DNA of 23,714 nt, taken from a virus. This document shows positions 6,096-14,200 of the stretch, piece by piece. Numbering within the stretch: position 1 is the first letter of the stretch; each line of letters opens with the position of its first letter. A program made the position numbers and the translations under genes. The notes under the pieces are model-generated. The model saw only the letters and a list, made by a program, of their open reading frames with translations, was not told the origin of the DNA and ran no database searches. The stretch is taken from IMG/VR virus record IMGVR_UViG_3300017768_000084, positions 1 through 23,714 of that record; one strand, written 5' to 3'.

Positions 6096-6418
6096 GGGGT
6101 ACAAAAATTGAAGATAGTAGTGACCTTGATGCGGCTGCGTTTGGCTTGAAGCCGCATGTTAAGAAACAAGTCGAAGAAGAGCACTGTGAGGTGTGGGAAG
6201 AGAATTGGGAGGCATTGATGATGTTCCTGCGGGTGCAAACGCAATGGCAAGTATCAATGGCTGGGTATATCGGATTGAAATACGAGGTACTGCTAGGTTC
6301 CGGTGGCTTGTTTGACCTTTACAATGTGGAAGATCGTCGCGACATGCTCGAACGCCTTCAAGTCTTGGAGGCGGCGGCTCTGACCCACCTGCGGAAGTCC
6401 TCTAATGGCAAAGCTTGA
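6065..6418 (+). CDS. Tail assembly chaperone frameshift extension, lambda gpT-like
   Basis: This is the -1 frame that follows the slippery site and adds 117 residues to the upstream chaperone. The extension contains 'CEVWEENWEALMMFLRVQTQ' followed by 'WQVSMAGYIGLKY', which matches the DUF1799-type pattern (VWPENW..v.lFl...TQW....gG..GLdY) found downstream of tail chaperones in other phages. In lambda, the T part of gpGT recruits tube subunits to the tape-measure-bound G part. No ATG or Shine-Dalgarno lies near the beginning of the frame; a TTG at 6146 would cut off about 27 residues and is not needed. The stop overlaps the tape measure ATG (6405) by 14 bases. The fusion product is expected to be minor relative to the 108-residue form. 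Confidence 0.88.
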   Translation, partial: LEAVAEYWATGGTKIEDSSDLDAAAFGLKPHVKKQVEEEHCEVWEENWEALMMFLRVQTQWQVSMAGYIGLKYEVLLGSGGLFDLYNVEDRRDMLERLQVLEAAALTHLRKSSNGKA

Positions 6419-9400
6419 GCCGATTGTCATAAACCTTGAGCTTAAAGATGCGCAAGGCACTCAGAGCTTAGTCAATAAACTAAAGTCGTCTTTTACTGGC
6501 CTCGCAAAAGAGCTTTCAGGTGATACATCTAGTGCGATAAAAGCGATTAAGGCTGAGCTGGACAAGGCAGGGAAACAAACCAGGACTAGCACAAGCGCAA
6601 TAAAAGCACAAATAACTGCTTTAAAAGGGTTGCAAGGAGAGGCGCAGATTGGAGGAAAGGTTTATAAAGAGTTAGCAACGGAAATATCAGGGCTTGAGAG
6701 AAAGCTGAAGCTATTTGTTGAAACTTCTTCTGCGTCTAACGAGGCTAGAAAGCGTGAGATTAGGACTCGCATAAATAACTTGCGAAAGATTAAGCAAGAG
6801 AAGGAAGCAATTGAAGCAAAAAATCAAGCCGTAAGAGATGAAATCGCTATACAAAAATCAATAGCAAGGCAGCAAAGAAAACGGCCGACGGTTCCAACGG
6901 GAGCTTCGTCATCAATAACGGAAATTAGCGGCCTTTACCAGGGCATTCGTGAAATTAGCATGTCGCGTTTTAATAAAGATATTGACATGATGGGTAATAG
7001 CTACCAGCAGGTGGCTCAAGACATTCGTGCTGCTACACGAGCTTCTAATAACAGCATAAATAGCCTGCAAGCACAGGCTGCTAGCTGGAAGCGTATAAGA
7101 AATAATCTTGATCCAGCAAGCGCTGCATATCGCGAGGCGACTAGAGAGATTGACGCAGTTAACCGCAAGCTTGATAAAGCGCAAGGCAGGCCGCGCGGTG
7201 GCTATGGGCAAGGTGCCAGAGCCACGCAGATAGCTGGTGCTGTTATTTCAGGCGGTATTTTTGGCGGCCCTGAGGGCGCGTTAGGTGGTCTTGGCGGTGC
7301 AGCATTAGGTGGTGTTAGTGGTGCATTTGCTGGTGCAGCGATTGGTGCGCAGGTTGGTGGATTCCGCCAAGCGCTTGGGGGCACGGCTGAGTATGCAAGT
7401 CAAATTGAAAAATTAAAAATTGCGCTGCGTGGCGTAACAAAAGACCAAGAAGATTTTACTTCTGCTATTGAAACCGCAACTAACGCAACACGTACTTTAA
7501 ATATTCCTCAGGAGCAAGCAATTAGAGGTATTACAAGGTTAACTGCTGCAGTTGTTGGCTCTAATGGTCCTGTTGCAGATGCAGAGATTACTTTCCGCAA
7601 TGTTGCTGCAGCAGTTAAAGCGACTGGAGGCAACGCGCAAGATATTCAAGGTGCAATAACGGCCATGGTGCAGACGTTCTCGAAGGGAAAAGTTAGTGCA
7701 GAAGAAATTTCTAATCAGCTCGCGGAACGGCTTCCAGGTGCCGTAACAACGTTTGCTAGAGCAAACAATATGACGACAGTTGAGCTGCAGAAAGCATTTA
7801 AAGCAGGCACTGTTGGCTTGAACGAGTTGATGGAATTTGTCCGTGAGCTTGGACGCATGTACGGCGGCACCGCAAGCGATATAGCAAATTCAACAGCTGA
7901 TGCAGGCGCTCGCTTGACGGTAGCAATTGATGAAATGAGACTTCAAGTTGGCGAGGCATTGCTTGAAACAGGTTCTAACTTTCAAGATGCATTTAGTGAG
8001 TTTATTAGTGATATTACTCCTGCTGTTGTTGACGCAACTAAAAAGCTTGTTGATGTCTTGACAGTCCTTGGAAAAAATATTGACAAGATTCTCGCTGTGC
8101 TTGCTGGCGCAGTTAGTGGCGGAGCAATTGCAGGGGTTGTCACTGGAATACTTGCATTGAAAAAAGCAATTATTAATGCCGGCGGAGCAGTTAAATTACT
8201 TACTTTAGCAATGTCAAGCAATCCTTTGTTCTTAGGGATAGCTGCTGGAGCGCTGGTTGTAGGCGGCATATATGCAATCACGGAAGCGTTAAAAGATCAA
8301 ACAAATGAAGTCGATCGGTTGAATGAAAAGCTGCTTACTAATGCACGCCTGCCAGCTGCTGGTTCTAAGCAGGCTGTAGCGGAGTATCGCGCTGCGCGTG
8401 ATCGCCGTCAGACGTTGATGAATGAACGTAGGCAGCTTATGAAAAAGATCCCAGAGGCTGGAGTAGCTGGCGCTCCTGGAGAAGGTAGAAGTGCTGCAAA
8501 AGCAAGAGAAGACATTCAAAATGACATAAACGAAGTTGCAAGACTTGGTCGTGAAATTGATCGTCTAACAAAAAGAATGGAGACGCGAAAGCCTCTCGTC
8601 GCAACACAAACAGAAAAAGATCGCTTGGCTGGAAAACATGACTATGGGCTTACTAAGCCAGAGGGGGGAGGCGCCGACAAGACCTTTGCTAGTGCTCTTA
8701 AGCAAGCTCAAGGGCTTGAGCTGCGCACAGCAAAAACTTTAGAGCTTGCAAGGGCTCAAGGCGAAATTGGTAGAGTGTTGGCGCAGCAAGCAAATGCGCG
8801 TAAAACATTAGAAGCACAAATTGGAGCTATTCTTAAAAAGAATAGTGATCAAAAGGTCATAGACGCGACTACTGCGGCAGAATCAAACCTAAAAGAAGCA
8901 CAGCGCTTGCAGCTTAATCAACAGATAGAGGCGATTATTGAACGATCACAAGAGCCGTTGCAGTCAGTCATTGACGGCATAAATCAAAAGTTGAAAAGCG
9001 AACGTGAATATGCTGCGTTAATAAAGACTGGAGTGAACCCTGAGATAGCACAGCAAGTTGTGCAGATCAACAGAGTTTATGATGCCTCACTAAAAAATCT
9101 AGAGCTAAAGATTCAAGAGCTTGAACTCTTGAAGTCTGAAGGTCTTTTAAGAGGAGAAGCGGTTAAACTGCTAGACAGATTAATTCAACAGCGCAAAGAA
9201 CTAAGAGGCAAAAAAGAAGAAGCCACGACGCTGGCTTTGGGGATGCCAGCCAAGGAAAACACTAAGCTCAAGGACTTTATTAAGCAGTCAAAAGATCAGC
9301 TGAAAGATCTGCAACAAGTCGCTGTAAACGTTTCACAGGGCATTGGCAATGCTGTCGGTAATTCATTAGCAAGCGGTATTGAGGGCCTTGTAGCTGGCAC

Positions 9401-9974
9401 TGCTAAGGCAAAAGAAGTATTTGCAAATTTCTTGAAAGATGTTGGCAGGGTCTTGATTCAAGAAGGCGCCAAGATGATCGCCACCTATATCGCGATTGGT
9501 GTTGCGAAGGCATTTGCTGGCCTTCTTGGTGGTGGTGGTGGCAGTAAACCTGATATTCACGGAGCGAATGTAACTGAGGTGCTTAGTGCTGGCGATTTAT
9601 ACAGCCCAAGCAGTAGTGTGTTTGCAAGCCCAATGGCAAACGGTGGCCCAGCTCAAGCTGGTCGTCCTTATGTGGTTGGCGAGCGCGGTCCTGAGTTGTT
9701 TGTGCCGGGTGCAACCGGCCGGATTGACACCAATCGCGACTTGTCTCAGATGATGGGTCGTTCACCTGTTGCTTCTTCTAGCCCGTCAATGAATTTTACG
9801 TTTGAAACAACTACCATTGGTGAAACTGAGTTTGTAAGCCGTGAGCAGCTTGAGGATGCCATGTCGATGACACGGCGACAGGCTGCTGCTGATGGTGCAA
9901 AGCGAGGAATGGGCATGACACTAGATAAGATACAAAATAGTCCACGTACTCGTTCTCGTATTGGTATCCGCTGA
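6405..9974 (+). CDS. Tail tape measure protein
   Basis: At 1189 residues this protein sets tail length and occupies the tube lumen. Residues 1-190 are coiled-coil-rich and Lys/Glu/Gln-rich. Residues about 276-322 are a Gly/Ala-rich glycine-zipper stretch (GGPEGALGGLGGAALGG). Residues about 325-515 are the conserved tape-measure domain (IEKLKIALRGVTKDQEDFT, LAERLPGAVTTFARANNMT, GLNELMEFVRELG). Hydrophobic helices lie near 560-587 and 600-630 (SSNPLFLGIAAGALVVGGIY), fit to enter the host membrane at DNA ejection. Residues about 745-985 are again helical. The C-terminus has a hydrophobic patch near 1022-1042 and the hallmark PYVVGERGPELFVPG at 1088-1102. No muralytic domain was recognised. At the customary 0.15 nm per residue the tail would be roughly 180 nm, a scaling estimate only. 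The start overlaps the chaperone extension. Confidence 0.95.
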   Translation: MAKLEPIVINLELKDAQGTQSLVNKLKSSFTGLAKELSGDTSSAIKAIKAELDKAGKQTRTSTSAIKAQITALKGLQGEAQIGGKVYKELATEISGLERKLKLFVETSSASNEARKREIRTRINNLRKIKQEKEAIEAKNQAVRDEIAIQKSIARQQRKRPTVPTGASSSITEISGLYQGIREISMSRFNKDIDMMGNSYQQVAQDIRAATRASNNSINSLQAQAASWKRIRNNLDPASAAYREATREIDAVNRKLDKAQGRPRGGYGQGARATQIAGAVISGGIFGGPEGALGGLGGAALGGVSGAFAGAAIGAQVGGFRQALGGTAEYASQIEKLKIALRGVTKDQEDFTSAIETATNATRTLNIPQEQAIRGITRLTAAVVGSNGPVADAEITFRNVAAAVKATGGNAQDIQGAITAMVQTFSKGKVSAEEISNQLAERLPGAVTTFARANNMTTVELQKAFKAGTVGLNELMEFVRELGRMYGGTASDIANSTADAGARLTVAIDEMRLQVGEALLETGSNFQDAFSEFISDITPAVVDATKKLVDVLTVLGKNIDKILAVLAGAVSGGAIAGVVTGILALKKAIINAGGAVKLLTLAMSSNPLFLGIAAGALVVGGIYAITEALKDQTNEVDRLNEKLLTNARLPAAGSKQAVAEYRAARDRRQTLMNERRQLMKKIPEAGVAGAPGEGRSAAKAREDIQNDINEVARLGREIDRLTKRMETRKPLVATQTEKDRLAGKHDYGLTKPEGGGADKTFASALKQAQGLELRTAKTLELARAQGEIGRVLAQQANARKTLEAQIGAILKKNSDQKVIDATTAAESNLKEAQRLQLNQQIEAIIERSQEPLQSVIDGINQKLKSEREYAALIKTGVNPEIAQQVVQINRVYDASLKNLELKIQELELLKSEGLLRGEAVKLLDRLIQQRKELRGKKEEATTLALGMPAKENTKLKDFIKQSKDQLKDLQQVAVNVSQGIGNAVGNSLASGIEGLVAGTAKAKEVFANFLKDVGRVLIQEGAKMIATYIAIGVAKAFAGLLGGGGGSKPDIHGANVTEVLSAGDLYSPSSSVFASPMANGGPAQAGRPYVVGERGPELFVPGATGRIDTNRDLSQMMGRSPVASSSPSMNFTFETTTIGETEFVSREQLEDAMSMTRRQAAADGAKRGMGMTLDKIQNSPRTRSRIGIR

Positions 9975-10438
9975 TGTCTGAACAGTTTCCAAATATTGTG
10001 CCATCGTCAAGAAAATTTACGATGGGCGACTATCCAAGCGTGACTTATCGGTCTCTGTCTGGAACTATCTTTAAACGCAGTTTTGGCAATAAGCAGACTG
10101 GATACAGCCTTGATCTTGTGTTTAAAAATATAGGGGACGATTCTCAGCTTAAAAATGATTCTGGTACGCTGCAAACTTTAATGAGGCACTACAATGCCGT
10201 TGATGGCACTCTTGAGTCTTTTAGCTTGCCCAGAAAAGTTTTTTCAGGAATGATGAAGCTTGACCCTTCAATCGATAGCAGCACGATTGCAAGCAACAAA
10301 GACAATTTAATAAAAGAAATTATTCCTCGCTCTGGCACTGACATTCGGTGGAGGTACGCTGCACCGCCGCAGGTAACAAGCGTTAAATTTGGCATTAGCA
10401 CTGTCACAATTAAGCTGACAGGGGAGTTGCAGGCATGA
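9974..10438 (+). CDS. Minor tail protein (lambda gpM position)
   Basis: A 154-residue protein directly after the tape measure, sharing one base with its stop (TGATG). The pattern 'FPNIVPSSRKFTMGDYPSVT' followed by 'YRSLSGTIFKRSFGNKQTG' and a C-terminal 'YAAPPQVTSVKFGISTVTIK' is one I associate with minor tail proteins placed after the tape measure in marine phages; lambda gpM occupies the same position. Such proteins take part in closing the tail tube at the tip-proximal end. It is beta-rich with no cysteine, signal or membrane segment. Gene order supports the tip complex role; sequence relation to gpM itself is uncertain. Confidence 0.8.
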   Translation: MSEQFPNIVPSSRKFTMGDYPSVTYRSLSGTIFKRSFGNKQTGYSLDLVFKNIGDDSQLKNDSGTLQTLMRHYNAVDGTLESFSLPRKVFSGMMKLDPSIDSSTIASNKDNLIKEIIPRSGTDIRWRYAAPPQVTSVKFGISTVTIKLTGELQA

Positions 10439-10911
10439 GCGTCAATGAGTTGCGCGTTTGTCAGTTCTTTGATCTAACTGTTCAAACGCGTGTTGAGCCC
10501 TACAGATTTCAGAACTACTTTGTAGGCACTACAAATTCCGACCTTGGCGTGACTTATAAGTTTGCGCCTTTTCAAGTGCAAGGCAGTGTTTCCAGCTTAG
10601 GTGGTGATAACGATCAAATACAGGTTTTATTCCCTGCAATCGAATATGCTTTGAAACTTGTAGCGCAAGGCGATGGCAACAGAAAGAGCACACTCAACCT
10701 GAAGACGAGGTTTGTGACGCCTGAAGGAAGGCTTTCTTCTGGAGGCCCAGAAGAGAATTATATCGGTCTTGGTGCCACTTTCAATGCAGACACGATTGAA
10801 CTTCGCTTCAGCTCATCGCTAGACGCTGCATTTTCAGGATTCCCGTCAAGGCAGTTGACTGAAGACAATGTTGGCGTGCTGCCACTTGACTCGTTTATCT
10901 CGCTCCGATGA
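10435..10911 (+). CDS. Minor tail protein (lambda gpL position)
   Basis: A 158-residue protein overlapping the previous stop as ATGA. It has an N-terminal 'FFDLTVQTRVEPYRFQNYFV' region and a C-terminal 'TIELRFSSSLDAAFSGFPSR' followed by QLTEDNVGVLPL, a pattern I associate with a protein that follows the gpM-like gene in this kind of tail module. It lies where lambda has gpL, but gpL carries four cysteines that bind an Fe-S cluster and this protein has only one cysteine (near residue 9), so if related it has lost that centre. It probably belongs to the tail tip complex. The precise family is uncertain. Confidence 0.78.
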   Translation: MSVNELRVCQFFDLTVQTRVEPYRFQNYFVGTTNSDLGVTYKFAPFQVQGSVSSLGGDNDQIQVLFPAIEYALKLVAQGDGNRKSTLNLKTRFVTPEGRLSSGGPEENYIGLGATFNADTIELRFSSSLDAAFSGFPSRQLTEDNVGVLPLDSFISLR

Positions 10912-11282
10912 ACGATCTGATCGGGTTGAAGTATTGCTGGGGTGCTCGTCCATTAGACGGCAGTGGAAAGACTGACTGCTTTCAGTTGGTTTGCGAAATA
11001 CGAAGCAGGTTGGGGCTGTCTGATTACACAGAAAGCTTTGCGTGGGCCTACTGGCTTTACAGCCCTGAGACATTGAAGCCAACCCATGTAGCTCGATGGT
11101 TACTGAAGAGTGGAAAACGAATTAAGATGCCAACAGATGGTGCTGTGGCTTTGATTGCGCGTTCCAAAAGGCCGGCACTTGGTAGTGTGGTTGATGACCG
11201 TTTGATTTTCATTGCACCTGGCGAGTCTGTTGTCAGCTTGCCGCTTGGTCGAGTCAAGGCGTATTACTTCTGGGTTGATTGA
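10908..11282 (+). CDS. NlpC/P60-like tail protein (lambda gpK position), probably missing the catalytic His
   Basis: A 124-residue protein with an NlpC/P60-like N-terminus: LIGLKYCWGARPLDGSGKTD followed by CFQLVCEIRSRLGL, where Cys24 aligns with the catalytic Cys helix. In such enzymes a His follows in the next strand (typically HVGIY.G). Here the equivalent place reads LGSVVDDRLIFIAPG and the only His in the protein is His60, in a different region. A working peptidoglycan hydrolase is therefore doubtful and a structural role in the tip is more likely. Lambda gpK is larger, with an additional JAB/MPN domain that is absent here. The gene overlaps the previous stop (ATGA) and its TGA shares a base with the next ATG. 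The His argument rests on alignment by eye. Confidence 0.8.
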   Translation: MNDLIGLKYCWGARPLDGSGKTDCFQLVCEIRSRLGLSDYTESFAWAYWLYSPETLKPTHVARWLLKSGKRIKMPTDGAVALIARSKRPALGSVVDDRLIFIAPGESVVSLPLGRVKAYYFWVD

Positions 11283-14200
11283 TGGATCGCAAGCTTCTTC
11301 CTTATGAATATCAACTGATCGAGGCGCTTGGCGTCACGAAGGAAGAGTATCTGCGGTTTATTGCGATCCAGCGCACATATGCGGATAGCAAGGTTGGCAC
11401 GATTTTTGATATACGTTGCGACCCTGCCACCCAAGCAGGAGTTGCACTTGCCCTAACAATTATTGGCACGCTGTTCCAAGTAGGCGCTGCGTTACTGGCG
11501 CCAAAGCCGCAGCTACCGGATCAAGATGGCCAACAGCGTCAGCCAAGGAACAAGCGTTTAGCGCCACGGTTTGGCTTCAACTCTTCACTTGAGCTTGCAA
11601 GCTATGGCGATCCGGTCAGCCTTGTCTATACCAACACTTCTATGAATGGAGCTGGCGGTGTTCGCGTCAATGGGTCTTTGGTTTGGTCTGCGGTTGAAAC
11701 GCTTGGCGGCAACCATTTTGCACAACTACTTGTAGTTCTTGGCGCCGGCAACATTCGTCAGATCGATGCTGATAGGACTGCATTGGGTCAACTGCCTTTG
11801 AGCAGTTATCAAAAAGCTCGCAGATTTTTGTTTTTTAACAACACTTCCTCTGGCCTTTTAACTTATGGAGATAGCACTGAGGGTTTTAACAATATTAAAG
11901 AATCGCATCCTGTCTTGCAGAACAGGTCGGTTGGCACAGAAAAAGCTATCAATCTAATCAACAGCCAAGGCAATATGATTAATGGATATAGTCAAACATT
12001 TTCCCCGTCATCGTTTTCCAGGTTCGGAGCGTATGATCCAATTCCCATTAATGTTCAGGTCATTTCAAGAAACAGTAAAGGCATAGAAAAAGCTGCAAAC
12101 GGGACAGACGATAAGATATTGATTGGCAATTCAGACACTGGAGGGTATGGAAACATAGCTGCTGCTGACAATACTTTTAATCTTAAAATTCCTAATATCT
12201 CTTTGCAAGAAACTGAGCCTCACGAGGTTCTAGCGGATGAAATAAAGCAAACGGCTGCGGACTCTTTGGATATGTCTGCCTCTTACATGCTTGGTACGGC
12301 TAAATACAGGTTGAAAAGTGTCAATGGCAATCCACTTGATATTTCAGAATCAGGAGTTACTGCAACATTTGAGTGCATCGAGTCCGGCAAAAGACCAACA
12401 ACTGAATACTCGTTAACAAAGCCTTACTCTTTTGCAGAGTTTACTGATTCAGTTAGAGATAACATTAATGATGTTATAGAAGATTTGTCTGATGAAAATT
12501 CAGGCAAGAACAGTATCAGCAAGAGTATAAAGCTTTCACTTAGCAAAACACTTGCCAACGCGCTTCAAGATCAGTTTGGCAGTGACGCTATCAAAACAGT
12601 TGATTTTGGAGACGAGGCAATTGAGCTTGATTGGACTCAAAGAATAATTAATCACAAGGATACAGAGCTTCTTGTTTCTTTAAATGAAATACAAAGAGCC
12701 GGAACGCTAACCGCCGACAATTTAAAGACAGCCTTCGATGCCGACAAGAGTGCATCTGGCTTCAACGCGCTAAAAATTTACACTAATGTCAACAAGACTA
12801 AAAATAACTTTTTAGATAAAAATGGTGAGGTGTCTAAGCTGGTTCGCCAAGGCTCAATAGGTCATACCATTCGACAGGGAAGAAATGTACGAAAACTGGA
12901 AATGGAAACAAGTCTTACAAAGGATGCTATACATAAAATCAAAAGACGCATAAATAAAGCGATTGTACAGATTAACAATGGTGATTTTGACAACATCGTA
13001 GATGTCGCTCAAGGATCACCCGCAAAGGACATGACATGGGAACAGTATGTTACTGGAGATGTAGACGATGAAGAGAAAGTTCTTCGTCAAGGCAGGTATA
13101 AAGAAGGAACCAAAACATATCAAGATTTTTCTGATAAAATCCAAACATTAGAAGATAAGTTGGAGGACTTGATAACTGGCGCAAAGCCAGGCGAGGCTAA
13201 GGTTATTGAATTGAACAGCAGAAAAAATGATGGAGATAATGATAACGTTTTTAGTACAGGCAGGCGTGATAGGGGCAAGAATATTGTGCTCACAATGAGA
13301 GGCTCTAAAAAGTTAGGGCAGTTTTTAGAAAATGGAGGTCATATTAGCGATTGGAATTACGCTGGCGTTAATGCAAGAAGCAAAACAGAGACACAAAGAG
13401 AAACAGCAAAAGCTCTAAGAGATACAGCAGATGTTTCGCCTGCAGGCACAGAAAAACGCCTGTCTAACGTACAGCGCAAGATTACAAACCAAAAACGCAA
13501 GCAAGAAAATTTTCTAAAAAGAGGCTTAGCATATATCAGGGAGTGGCATATTGATCGCCTTGAAAACGGCCGCAAAGAAGGCGAAAAAAGAAACCCTAAT
13601 CAACCTATGCTTTTTAGCGGGCCAGGCTCGGAAGCTGGAGTAAAAAAGCTCAACAGGAAGTATCCTTTCTCCCTTGCAGAAGCAGATATCTTTTTGGATC
13701 ATATGAGAGAAAACTCAACAGAAGACCTAGATGGAGGCTTGGTCATTGATAATGCCTTAGATGCGCTTGAGGCGGAAAAAAGAGAAACTGTTGAACAGCT
13801 TAATTATTTGATTAGCAATTGGGAGCGACTTGCTAAAGACATTGACCCAAAAACATCAGACAACAACTTCTTTACAAAATGCTTGTCGAAGATTGAGGTT
13901 GGATTGTACAGCACTGTATCTAGCTGCGATTTTGTTGGGTTCAGCTTGAAGACAGCAGTTTTCAGAAAAATTTCAGGTCGCCAAGGAAAATATGGCAGCG
14001 ACAAAGTAAAAGAAGTCAAGGGCTCTGAGATTAAAAAGCCTCATACTGATTCAGATAATGGCATTAAACATCGGATTGCTTTTTTCAAGGTTGGCTGTCG
14101 CCCTGTCTCAACAGTCTCTGATGTTGCATTTGAATATGCTCCAGTGATCTTTGCGATAAGAAGAGCCACTTCTGCCGCCCAATACGCGCATTTAACATTT

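Noticed and set aside
6146-6418. Independent gene starting at TTG 6146
   Set aside because: The frame is open from 6056 and joins the upstream chaperone through a phased slippery heptamer and stem. No Shine-Dalgarno precedes the TTG.
7202-7384. Minus-strand Pro/Ala-rich ORF opposite the tape measure gene
   Set aside because: It is the mirror of the Gly/Ala-rich glycine-zipper segment of the tape measure protein and has no independent support.
11279-11284. TTG 11279 as start of the tail tip gene
   Set aside because: The very next codon is ATG 11282, which overlaps the previous stop as TGATG, like other genes here.
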